Shown: piece after piece, positions 45,001 to 55,607 of the stretch
Layout: each line of letters begins with the position of its first letter
Position numbering within the stretch: position 1 is the first letter of the stretch
Assembly (NCBI GenBank): GCA_025558095.1
Contig: JAIVFI010000043.1
Span: 124,001 to 188,000, forward strand
DNA length: 64,000 bases
Source: Hyaloraphidium curvatum
Lineage: Eukaryota > Monoblepharomycota > Hyaloraphidiomycetes > Hyaloraphidiales > Hyaloraphidiaceae
Direction of reading: 5' to 3'
Notes under the pieces: generated by a model
The model's database searches: none
Told to the model about the DNA's origin: nothing
What the model saw: the letters and a program-made list of their open reading frames with translations, nothing else
Made by a program: the position numbers and the translations under genes

Positions 45001-46004
45001 GGTGCCGGGATGCGGTGAGAGAAAGCGGTTGGGACGGCGGGTGGACCGAGCTCCGCCGCACGCCCTTTCACATGTACCGTACCCGCGAGGAGCGCGGCTC
45101 CCATGCTCATCGTATATGTAGACAGCAAAAACAACCGGAAGCTGGGGCTGCTATCTATCTCCAACAAAATTGTGGATGCCAAGATCCCATGGATCCTTTG
45201 AGTCGTTCGTGGGTGCCAGCGAACCATAGACCGAGGGCCTTCGGGCCATGAAAACTCGCGACTCGCTCGAATAGCCAAGCGCATACACGAGTATAGATGC
45301 TGGGATACGACTCTTGTGCGAGTTCAACTGATGACGTGTGTGTTGTCGTGCAGCGTTTCATCTTTGCCCAGGCCGAATCATCGGGATACGCCAGTGATGA
45401 CCTTACGCTCGATTAGCACAAGATTGTTCTGATACATTATGGTTTGAGGGAGGAAGCCCAGGTCCCCTCTCGCAGGCTTCTGGATGGGAGACATCCTGGG
45501 GCTAAGATCACCAAGATCACATTAGGCACCTACGCGAAATTCGCCTCTTGTTGCATCAATTGGTCCTCCATCATTCCCGTCTTCTCACACGCTAACCCAA
45601 AGATGCAGATTCATGGCGCCATTTTTCGCCACGGGGGCATTGAGCGATTTTCGCCGGCCGCAGGTCGCCGCATTCGGGCCCGTGCTGTGCTGCGAGAAAC
45701 TCGCGGCCTCCGCAACAAATCTCGCGCCACTCCCAACCCGAGCTGCAGTCCAGTGCGCCCGTAAAAGAAGGTGGGGAAACCCGATGTCATTTTCCCGCCC
45801 TTATCTGACGCGTCGCGATGCCCGTCGCTCCCGCGCGCCGTCCATGACGCGGACACCGCCCGCTGTGGCCATCATCCCCGCCGGCCGCCCCCCAACGCGC
45901 TACATCGCCGCGACGCCCATCCATTCGCGCCGGCCGCTCGTGATGCGCGATACGCGACCGCCTTCTCCGCTCGCTGCCCTCGCGTTCTCGCCCTCGCCCG
46001 AAGG
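45001..46004. other. divergent intergenic region
   Basis: About 1 kb between two divergent genes. It is AT-richer than the rest of the window. It presumably contains both promoters; no gene or RNA is supported. Confidence 0.4.
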
Positions 46005-47292
46005 ATGCGTTTCGTCGCCGCGTCGTTCATCGCCCTCCTGGGGCTGGCCAACGCTGCCCAAGCCAAGATCGTCCTCTACGTGACGACGCTCTCGGGTGCC
46101 CAGGAAGTGCCTCCGGTGACGACCGATGCCGTGGGCGCCTGCTACCTGGCCTTGGACGAGGCCGCCAAGTTTCTCTCTTCGACTTGCTCGACGAACCTGC
46201 CGGCCATCACGCAATCGCACATCCACAAGGGCGGCATTGGAGCCAACGGGCCGGTCATCGTCCCGCTCACGACCGCGTGGGATGGTCGTGGCTCGAAATT
46301 GGCTGCTGCTGATAGCCACCGCCTCGGCAGCACCTCGGGCATTTTGACGCAGGTCAACGTGACGAACGTTACGTCCGATGTGATTCAGGGTGGGCTGCTC
46401 CTTTCTCTCTTTTGGCTGATCGCACCTCTCAACTGTTCTGTTTCTGTGACTCGCTGTTGTCTTCTTCGCGAACCCCACCTCCCCCTTATCATTCGGTGCG
46501 GGCCTTCAGCAATCTCGACGGGCGATGCCTACTACAATTTCCACACGACGGCCAACCCCAACGGCGAGATCCGCGGCCAGATTCTCCCTCAGAACTCGAT
46601 CGACACGACTTCTCCGGCATACGCTTACGCCTATGGCGGAGTTCTGACCGGTGCTGCCGAGATCCCACCGGTTAACACCACCGCCATAGGCTACGGGTTC
46701 GCTCAGGTACGTGGCCTCAAGTGCTCTGCTGTGCCCGACCATGTGACTGAAGGCTTCGCTAGATCAACCCCGTCACGAACAATCTCACCGTTCAGATCAT
46801 CACCACTCTTGACAACATCACCCAGTCGCACATCCATCTCGGCAATTCCACCACGAACGGACCGGTTCTCGTTGCGCTCTCTGGACCCGTTACCGACGGC
46901 GTGATCCAGGCTGTAAGATCGCCTCTTTGGTGCCGCAGCGGACTCGAGCTGATGGCTTGCCACAGGTCGTCCCCCTGAACGCGAATCTGACAGCTGCCAT
47001 CACTACCGGCAACGCTTACTTCAATGTCCACACGCCTGCTCACCCCGGTGGTATGTTTCAATGACTCTGCATCCCTGGTTGAGTCCTGACATGATTTGCA
47101 GGCGAGATCCGCAGCCAAATCGTCCCCCTCTCGTCCCTCACCGGCATTCCCGTCACCAACGGCACTGCCACCACCGTGACGGCCACGACCGCGGCTCCCA
47201 CCACCACTTCGAGGCCCGCCGCGGCCGGAAAGGCTGCCGTCGGTGCCTGGTCGGCCGGCGCCGCCGCGCTGATCGCCGCCGCCATGGCCTGA
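46005..47292 (+). CDS. secreted GPI-type protein with two CHRD domains
   Basis: Six exons (46005-46276, 46331-46389, 46510-46706, 46763-46912, 46966-47050, 47102-47292) give 317 residues. A signal peptide (ASFIALLGLANAAQA) is followed by two CHRD (chordin-like) repeats: LSGAQEVPPVTTDAVG with SHIHKGGIGANGPVIV and YYNFHTTANPNGEIRG, then LTGAAEIPPVNTTAIG with SHIHLGNSTTNGPVL and YFNVHTPAHPGGEIR. A Thr-rich linker and a C-terminal hydrophobic stretch (AGAAALIAAAMA) after a small-residue site suggest GPI anchoring. CHRD domains occur in many microbial secreted proteins; their ligand is unknown. The second intron (120 nt) is longer than its neighbours. Confidence 0.85.
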
Positions 47293-47526
47293 TTGCCGCT
47301 TGCTCCTCTTTGGTTCCCTTTGAGTTAAGTCGTAGTCTTTGAACGTAACATAAGGTGTATGTAAGCGGGATTGATGGAAGATTCGGAAGTCGATCGGCGG
47401 AAGCCGCAACAACGCCGCAACATCCGCTGGCTGTGCACCGGAAATCTGTCGAGCCATTGCGCGGCCAGCGGCGCGTCGGGTACCGCATCCACATCGAATC
47501 TCGCGTTACCACACGTCTAGAACGCG

Positions 47527-49377
47527 ATGGCGTGGCTCATTGCGAACACGGTGCTGCGTAGGTGCCATTCCTGGCGTCTCCCGCCGCGGAATCCCAACCG
47601 AACCCGGGACCGCTCCAGTCGGCGTGGACATTGCGACGACCATAGGCTACGTGATTAGCGAGCAGGTCAGCAGGAATGTCGAGTCTTCGTCAGAGTCCCA
47701 ATCGGATTCTTCCGAGTCGGAGGACGAACGGCGGAAGCGCAAGGCACAGAAGGCCCAGGCGGCCAAGGCTCCACGGCCTCCGGCCCCTGCGGGACCCTCC
47801 TCGGGCGGGCCGCCGTCAGCTCCACCGCCAGTCGCCTTTGCTCCTCAGCTGGAAAAGGGCCAGGCCCCCGGCGTCGTCAGAGGAGGCTCGGCCGACGTCG
47901 TGATCATCGGAGCCGGCATTTCCGGGCTCTCTGCCGCCGAGGCGCTCAGAAAGGCCGGCTTTCGGTGCCTGCTTGTTGAGGCTCGGGAGCGGCTGGGTGG
48001 ACGTATCTGGACGGACCGGAATCTGGGGATCCCTATCGATGTCGGCGCATCCTTCATCCACGGAGCGAGTAGCAAGAATCCCGTTTACGCGTTAGCGACG
48101 GCAAGCAAGCAACCGGTATCAGACAAAGTCGACTGGGACAATTTCGAGGCTTACGACGCCAACACGGGGAGCGAGGTTAAGGAGAAGCTCCTCGAAAAGG
48201 CGTACGACGAAACCGTCAAGGCCCTGAAGAAGGTGCATCTCGTTTCGCCCGACAGCGTGTTCAATAGGCTCCGTTTCGGGCTCCTAACTTCTCCGCTACC
48301 TTCTATCCCAGGCCCGAGAGGCGGCCAAGAAGCTGTCGTCCGACATTTCCATCGCCGACGCTCTCGGCCGCGCCGGCGTCAAACTCGACCCGCTGATGTC
48401 CTTCTATCTCGACATGGAGATCTCCTCCGACTACGCTGCCCCCCTGTCGGACCTCTCCATGCTCAACTTTGACCGCGACGACGAGTTTTCCGGCGGTGAC
48501 CGGATCCTCCCGGCTGGTTACGATCGAATCGCGGTGGAAGTCGCGAAATCCGCGCAGGCGGACATTCGGTACCTTCAGGAGGTCCGCACTGTGAGGCAGA
48601 CAGCGGCAGGTGTGGAGGTGATCACGGCTGGAGGGATAGTGTACTCGGGTGCTGCGGCCATCTGCACGGTGCCCCTGGGGGTTCTGAAGGCGGGAACGAT
48701 CGCGTTCGGTGCGTATCTCCCGCTACACTCCAGTAATCTCAAGGCTGACGGTGCCCATCCGCGCACAGAGCCACCGCTTCCTGCCGACAAGGTGCAGGCG
48801 CTGTCGATCATGAAGATGGGCGTCTTGGGCAAGATGGTGATGAGCTGGCCTGCTGGTAGCAAGCCGTTTTGGGACCCCAAGCTGGACTGCCTTTCCTTCG
48901 TCTCCGGCGCACCGAACGTGCCGAACCTCTGGTTCAACGCCTCCAAGGGAGGCAAGTTCAACCGGCCCGTGCTGATCGGTTTTGCCTACGGCAGCGCGGC
49001 AATCGCCATGGAAGACACAGCGCAAAAGGTTTGCGCACACGAACCGCACTAGGAGCACTCTGACGTCTTTCAACTCCCAGACCGCCCTCGTCGCCTCGAT
49101 CGTCGCCATGTTCCGCCGCGCGTACGGGTCCAAGATCGCCGATCCCGAGGCCGTTTTCTGCACGGCATGGCACGATGACCCCCTCTCCCGTGGTTCGTAC
49201 TCGATCCCCGCCGTTGGCTACACCAAGAGGGTCAACGACGCCCTGTCGGCGGCGCACGGGAGGGTGCTGTTTGCGGGCGAGCACACGTCGGACCAGTACC
49301 GTGCGACGGTGCATGGGGCGATCCTGGAGGGGAGGCGGGCGGCGGCGGAGGTGGCGAGGATACTGCCGAGGAAGTGA
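47527..49377 (+). CDS. flavin-containing amine (polyamine) oxidase
   Basis: The main exons run to 48256, then 48312-48708, 48769-49028 and 49081-49377. All phases fit and restore family motifs, for example AFEPPLPADKVQAL across the second of these introns. The FAD-binding N-terminus reads VVIIGAGISGLSAAEAL with LVEARERLGGRIWT. The C-terminal FAD motif is RVLFAGEHTSDQYRATVHGAILEG. Before the domain is a Ser/Glu-rich then basic, Pro-rich stretch of ~80 residues that could direct nuclear or protein interactions. There is no in-frame ATG in the long first exon; a plausible solution is an ATG at 47527 spliced from a GTAGGT donor to the acceptor near 47648, which I rate as tentative. Substrate is probably a polyamine or lysine side chain. 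Confidence 0.82.
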
Positions 49378-49441
49378 GGCTCAGTTGCGAAGGCAGTCAC
49401 GAGGTGTATCGCTCTACTGTATTCCCTCTCTATGATCGTTC

Positions 49442-50413
49442 CTACTTGCTGACTGTAGCCGCCGCCCGGATGTCCGCGATCCTCTTGTGGGCTTCGTCGA
49501 AGAAGTTTGTCCCCGTGCTGACTCGCGAGATGAGCCCCTCGAAGTCATACGGGTCCAGGTACTTCCTCATCTGGCCGCCTTCACCCGAAACCACGATCCC
49601 CGCGCCCCTCAGGTCCTCGTCCTCGATGCACGCCACGAACGCGTCCACGACGGCCTGAATCGGCGTCCACCCGGCCTCCATGGTCAGCAGCTCCTCCGAG
49701 AACGGGTTGTCCGCCTCGAGCATCGGCGTGAGCACCCATCCCGGGCACACGCTGTTGCACCGGATCGGCGACTTTGCCAGTCCGGCCTCGGCGGCGCGCA
49801 CTTCGAGCAGCCCCTGAAGCCAGTTCGTGAACATGAGCACGCCCGCCTTGGCCAAAGCGTAGCCGACGTAGGGGCCCCCGTTGACCACGTGGAAGGCCCC
49901 GTGCAGGCCCGCGGTGGAGGAGGTGGCGACGAAGACGCCCTCGGTGCCGGCCGAGAGCCAGTGGTTGGCGGCGAGCTTGCCGAGGAGTATCGTGCCGTGC
50001 AGGTTCCCGGTCAGGTCGAGCAGCCATTCCGAATCGGGCGCGTCGAGGAAGGAGGTCTCCTTGATGAAGCCCGCATTGGCGATGACCACGTCGCAGCGGC
50101 CGAACGCGTCCAGGGCGGAGGAGAACGCGCGGCGGACCGATTCGAGGTCGTTGATGTCCATCTTCTCGAAGCGGAGGTCCGCCTCGGACACTCCGTACTT
50201 GTCCCTCATTTCCGGAAGCACCGCCGCCGCCGTCTTTTCATTCCTGTTGGCGATGGTCAACCTCGCGCCCTTCGAGAGCAGCCGCTCGGCGACGCCGCGG
50301 CCGATGCCCTGGGAGACGCCGCGTCAGGGCGGCAGGTGCGCCCGGCGCGGGATCGGAGCCACCTCGGTGCCTCCGGTGAGGAACACGACGCGTCCTCGCA
50401 CGTCGAACGGCAT
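49442..50413 (-). CDS. short-chain dehydrogenase/reductase
   Basis: Exons 50363-50413 and 49442-50308 give 305 residues; splicing joins VVFLTGGTE to GIGRGVAERLLSKGARL, rebuilding the TGxxxGxG cofactor motif. NAG appears in VVIANAGFIKE, the catalytic Ser region in VFVATSSTAG, and the active-site YxxxK in YVGYALAKAG. PGWVLTPM follows. The Arg in TIANRNE after the second strand suggests preference for NADP(H). Substrate is unknown. The 5' half and upstream region are duplicated at 39421-40481. The gene is divergent from the secreted protein gene at 51073. Confidence 0.9.
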
Positions 50414-51072
50414 CGCGAGCAGGATCGACGACGGATGTGGGCGACGATCGGGCGATCACTTCCGGCGCACCCGCGCAGCAGCCGCAATCAGCCGGACTGC
50501 GTGCTCGAGAGCGCCTAGTTCGGCGCATGGGCGGTGGGACAAAAAGAGCCGGGCGCGGTATCTCGTCGATCCTGCAACTCAGACTGGCCGCGAAATTGCC
50601 CTCCACTCCAAGCGGGTCTGGTGTTGATAACCGCGCGCCATACTCACAATGCCCAGCCGTGAGACCTAGATCGCTCCACGGTGGCTTCACCCGTGATGCG
50701 ATGATGCGATCCACACCGACCGTCCGACATTCCTCGGGTTTGGGTTGCCGTCGGCGGCGAGTCGGAGACCCGACAGCGGCAACCCGACACCGCCCGCAAC
50801 ACAGCAATCGCCGTTTCGCAGCTGATTGCCGGCTCGCTCCGCACGTCTTCCGGAGTGGGCGGATCACCCATTGATCGCCAGTCCGTCCGACTCCCCGGCC
50901 TGCGATTCGGCCTGCGATTCGCTCCGCTTGGCGCATCGCCAAAACCGATGCCGTAGTGGCAAGTGTCGCCGTTTGCCGCCGTCGCCCGATCGGGCCGAGC
51001 CCATCAGCCGGCCGTCCCGACCTGCCGCATCGCCCATCGCGCCTCGCCGCAAACTCGCCGCCCAACACCGCG
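50414..51072. other. divergent upstream region, duplicated at 39.8-40.5 kb
   Basis: Everything up to 50951 is shared with the inserted segment in the heparinase-like gene. The remaining ~120 bp are unique and probably hold the promoter of the gene at 51073. Confidence 0.5.
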
Positions 51073-51821
51073 ATGCGCCTGCCCGCAATCGTCTTCGCCT
51101 TCGGGCTGCTCGCCGCGCTGGCGCCCACCCGCGTCCTCCCCGGCGGCGCTCTCGCTGCGCCGCTCGAGATGGCGCCGGCCGAGCAGCCCGCACTGTTCGC
51201 GAGGAGGGAGGGGTCGTCGGGCGGCGGGAGCGAGTCGGGCGGAGGCGGCGGCGGAGGAGGAGGAGGAGGCGGTAGCGGCGGTGGCGGCAACGACGCCACG
51301 ACCGAAACGGTGCGTTTCTCCAGGTCGACGTCTCGTCATGGCCTGAACCCGCCCCGCCCTCCAGAAGTCTGAGGCCACCGAAACCAAGTCCGAGGCCACC
51401 GAGACCAAATCAGAAGCCACGGAGACCAAGTCCGCGGAGGCCACCGAGACCAGGGGCCGCGGGCCCGAGCCGACCGAGAGCGAGACGCACAGGTCGGGCA
51501 GCACGAGCAGGACCAGCAGGACGACCCGCACGAGCCGTTCCACGAGCCGCACGACCCGGACGACCCGCTCTTCGTCCAAGAAGAGCACGAAAAAGACGGT
51601 GCGTTGCTCTTGCGTAGGCAGCTCCTTCATGTGCTGACCCGCCCGTCCAGACCAGGACCTCGTCAAAGACCTCGTCCAAGTCCACGAGGAAGGCCGCCAC
51701 CTCCAAGACAAGCTCCAGGCGGAGCACGTCGAGGACCACAAGGACCTCGAGGACCTCGCGGACGTCTTCGAGGACGCGGACGGCCACCGGCACCCGCGTC
51801 GCGCGCTGGTGGTTCTTCTAA
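51073..51821 (+). CDS. secreted low-complexity basic protein
   Basis: Three phase-0 exons, 51073-51309, 51365-51598 and 51651-51821, give 213 residues. A signal peptide (LPAIVFAFGLLAALAPTRVL) is followed by a poly-Gly/Ser block, then Glu/Thr/Lys repeats of the form KSEATET, then Arg/Ser/Thr-rich repeats (TSRTTRTS, SSKKSTKK) and a terminal RWWFF. Exons end in ACG before the donor and begin in ACC or AAG, the same phase-0 layout as in the mucin gene. The lower half is strongly basic, unlike the neutral mucin stalk. It is probably a wall or extracellular matrix protein; no domain is recognised. Confidence 0.6.
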
Positions 51822-51969
51822 GCTCGGAAGCTGGACTTCCTCTCACATTCGACCTGTATTTGCTGGTGCACGTAGAATCAACTTGGTCGAAGCAAACTAT
51901 GATCGATTGCGGTCCAGCTGCGAGGCAGCCTAGCAAATACAACAACACCTTTGGCCCGCCACACCATGC

Positions 51970-53341
51970 CTATTTGCAGAAAATGTCCACGATCGGCTTC
52001 AGGAAGGCGAGATAGTCGATCTCGGTGATAGCGCAGAGGTTATAGGGGATCGCCGCATCGGGTGAGAGCGGGTACTTTACGTATGTTTTGAGCAGCAGCT
52101 CGGCGAGCTCCAGCGCCGGCACCTGCTTTGCCTTGGGCAGGATCCCTCTGGCGTCCATGTCGGCGCGCAGGATGCCCAGGACGTGCGAGACGTTCCACGC
52201 GTTCGCGGGCATCTGGTCCCGCTCGAACTGCTCGAAGTCCTCCCTCGACTTGAAGCAGCGGCACCGGTACACGGCCGAGAACCGGAGCTCGTCCTCGGGG
52301 TACGTCGCCATCACCTTGCCGTCGCTCTTGACGTCCCAGAAGTGCTCGCCGCCTTCGTTGCGGTACTCGAGGGTGTTGCGTGCCACGCGGGGGAGCACAG
52401 GGGGGAGGCGCCAGGGCATGTAGACGGCGGCGGCGTGGATGACCTTGCTGCCGTCTACCGAGTTGGCGCTGCGCGAGATGGGCAGCGAGATCTGGGGCTT
52501 GCGCGAGACGGGGTCGTTCCAGAAGAGGAACTTGCCGGCGCGCTCGTCGGTCCACTTGTGGTAGTAGGCCACGATCTGCACCTGGTCCACGAAATCCTCC
52601 TTGAAAAGGCCGGAAAAGTGCATCACCGCCAGTAACCACTGGGGCATGTGGAACCGCGATGCCTTGCGGAAATAGACAGCGTCCACGTGCGTCGCCACTG
52701 TCTGGCCGGGCACCTGCACCACGTAGTTGAACTGGAACGGATCCAGGTACGGCTTGCCCGGCGGACATATGTTTTCGGCGAACTTGACCATCTCGGGCGC
52801 CTCGAGCAGCCGCTTCGTGACGTCGACGTTCTTGTAGTCCAGGATGTAGTGCAGGAACGGCTGCACCCGCGACACCAGAACGTCCTTTTCCTCCTTCTTG
52901 GCCTCGGGGCCGCCCGTCACAAGGTAATGCCTGCCGACGTCGACGCGGCCGGGCAGGACGCATCTCGTTCCCGAGTTGTCGAGCGCCAGGAGTCCGTGCG
53001 GGCACGTCTTGGCGCCGGTCTCGGGATCAATCGTTGCCGGGACAGCTTCGCCGATGTTGTCCTCGACCGTGGCAAAGACCGCCGGCTCCTTGGTCGACGA
53101 GAAGATGGGCGAGGCCTGGCACGGAACGCGTCAACGCGGCCGTTTCCCGGGCATCGCGGCGAAAAGTCACCTTCCGCGTGTTCTCCAAAAGCTCCTCGAC
53201 GATTTCCGGCGACAGGAAGTTCTCCTTGTCCACGAGAGTATGGTTCATGAGATGGGCCGGGATCGGAGTTCGGTCGACGAATCTGCCGATGTTGGCTGCC
53301 GCGGCGGCCGCAAGCACGCCGAGGATCGCGAGCACCCTCAT
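51970..53341 (-). CDS. secreted protein resembling 2OG-Fe(II) oxygenases
   Basis: Exons 53171-53341 and 51970-53115 join in phase 0 to 438 residues. A signal peptide (RVLAILGVLAAAAAA) precedes IGRFVDRTPIPAHL. An iron-site-like HxD occurs in VATHVDAVYF near residue 190, a distal His in GSKVIHAAAVY ~100 residues later, and an Arg/Tyr-rich strand (RFSAVYRCRCF) after that, the spacing expected of H-x-D...H...R double-stranded beta-helix oxygenases. A disulfide-like pair (KTCPHGLLALDNSGTRC) lies near residue 95. The family is an inference from motif spacing; an overall match to a named protein was not recognised. Divergent from the SDR at 53948. Confidence 0.6.
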
Positions 53342-53947
53342 CGTGCGCGCGTGGCGGACGTGATTGGCACCCCGGAAGGGTAGACAGGCGGCCAACGGAC
53401 GTGAAGAGACAGGGTCCAGCCGAGTTGTCAGGGCTCTGTGGCGACTTCGCACACTCAATCCAAGACAAATGCAGCTTTCCTTGATGCGAGCTAAGAATCA
53501 ACCGTATCGTACAAGCGTCGAGCGATCTGTGAGCAAGCGGAGGGTCGGTGGGCTTGATTGCCGCTATTCCTAAGGATCAGACGGTGCAGGTTCGATGTTG
53601 CCAACTTGCGAGCGGTGAAGCTTGGCAGTCGAATAATTTGGCTCTTCTCGGATGTAGTCCGTCGCATCATGGCTAGAGCTACAATCGGCCGCACCGTTCT
53701 CCTAGTGCGTATCTCATAAGCCTCCTGACTTCCGCGCTGTCACCTTCCAATCCTCAGTCTGTGAGGTCATTCACCTGGATTCGTGTTTTCTTCACTGTTT
53801 TCTCTTCGTGGGTTGGCACCGATGTGTGGGTATAGCCCGCGCCTGCGAGGCGAGGTCGGCGGCGGTGATCGCGACACAATCGCGACACGAGTCGACAAGG
53901 TCTCGGTCGTGTCTCCCGCCCATATCACTCCCGCGTTCCCATAAATC
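53342..53947. other. divergent intergenic region
   Basis: About 600 bp, AT-richer than coding sequence, between divergent genes. No supported gene. Confidence 0.4.
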
Positions 53948-55332
53948 ATGGACGCCGCGAAGCGCTTCGCCACGGAGCACCCGTACCTGGCGGGCGCAGC
54001 CGCGTCGCTCGCCCTCCTCGCCGGATACCGCGTTTTAAATGCCCCGCGCCCGGTGGACGCCACCGGGAAGGTCGTTGCCGTTACGGGCTGCGACAGCGGT
54101 TTCGGCAGGCTCGTGATAGGCCGGCTTGCGGCCAAGGGATACAAGGTGGTGGCGGGGTTCCTGACGGAGGACGGGATGAAGCAGGCGCTCTCCGATCTGG
54201 GAGACAAGGTCGTCGGCGTCCGTCTGGACGTGACCAAGCAGGATCAAGTGAGTGGTTACCTGGTGTACAACCGTAGGGAGTCCAATTAATTGGTTCAGGT
54301 GGACGCGTTCAGGGCCAAGGCGGAGGAGGTGTCGGCCGGCAAGGGGGTATGGGCCGTTGTGAACAATGCAGGCGAGAATGCCGCCGTCAGTGCCTCGTTT
54401 TCGGTGCTGACCGGTCTAAGACAGGAATATTCAACAACTTCCTCGCTGAGGCCACCGACATCGAGCAGGACAAGCTCACTTTCGAGGTCAACGTGTTCGG
54501 CGTCCTCCGCGTCACACGGGCTTTCCTGCCGCTTCTCCGGGCGTACCGCAAAGCCGATCGCGCGGGACCAAAGCCCAGAGTCGTCATGATTTCGTCGGTG
54601 GCCGGCCTGGTCGCCGTTCCCAGGCACGGCGGTTACTGCGCTAGCAAGGTCAGTTGCCTGCGAAAATCTTTCCCGAGCGGTCTAGATTAACCAACGTCAT
54701 TCATCAGTGGGCGCTCGAGGCGTACACCTCCATCCTGCGCCAGGAGGTAGCTGTCTTCGGCATCGACATCGTGTCCATCAACGTGGGTCCATCGAAAGCT
54801 CGCCACGCAGCTGCTCGCAGAAGTCGCTGATCACCGACACCATGGCAGCCGACCTACGCGCGCACGCCCATCATCGACAGCATTCGTTCCGGGGGCACCG
54901 CGGCACCCGTGTTCGAAGCCAACCAGGTCGCCATGAAGAACGCGCAGAAGATGTACGACAACTCCAAGGATCTGCAGGCGGTGTACCCGCCCGAAATCGT
55001 CCAGAAGCACGCCGATCACTGGACGTTCCTGATGGAGAAGGGCTACGATCCCGCCACGGGCTGCCCGCTCTTGGCACCCGAGGAGATCGTGGACCGGATG
55101 ATGGACGCGGTGGAGCTGGATCGGCCGCCGCTGAGGTTCGTCCCTCGCTGTTGCGTGACCCAGCCTTTATGTTGACCGATTTGTCGGCCTTAGGTACGTG
55201 GTCACGCCTCTCCAGTTCCGCCCGGTGATCTTCCTGCTGCGGTCCCTGTCGGACCGGCTCCTGACGTTGGCCGGAATGACTACGGAGAAGCAGGCGGGGG
55301 TGTGGCCGCGGGAGGAGTGGGTCATGGCTTGA
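53948..55332 (+). CDS. short-chain dehydrogenase, hydroxybutyrate/retinol dehydrogenase-like
   Basis: Six exons (53948-54247, 54299-54385, 54421-54648, 54708-54782, 54849-55135, 55194-55332) give 371 residues. An N-terminal membrane anchor ([15 protein letters not shown]) precedes the Rossmann fold: [48 protein letters not shown] and YCASK. The C-terminal part is as in D-beta-hydroxybutyrate/11-cis-retinol-type dehydrogenases ([19 protein letters not shown]). The usual PGP loop after the substrate strand is shortened: the GTGGGT donor at 54783 removes GPSKLATQ-like sequence, which remains readable in the intron. The intron at 54386-54420 is only 35 nt, which is unusually short, so that boundary is the least certain. 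Confidence 0.8.
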
Positions 55333-55607
55333 TCGGAAGTAGGAGAACCTCGAGGACGTCATGGGAACGGGGAGTCGCATGTTGGTTGCCAATTGTGTCG
55401 GCTGGATTAAGCCGTGAAACCGAGCTGGGATGTTCAGATGCAGCGTCCTCATCTTTCTCCATCGTCACGATTGCGGCAGCGTGGTGTATCGATGACTGTC
55501 TCACGCCGGAGAAGGCGGGATTGGAGGAGCCGACGCCCCCCGACGCTACTCCCGCCGCCCGCACCCAAAACAAATCTCCCCGGAACGACACGGCCCCCGC
55601 TCCCGCG

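Noticed and set aside
46005-47292. CHRD protein read as bacterial contamination
   Set aside because: The gene has five spliceosomal introns and a eukaryotic GPI-type tail.
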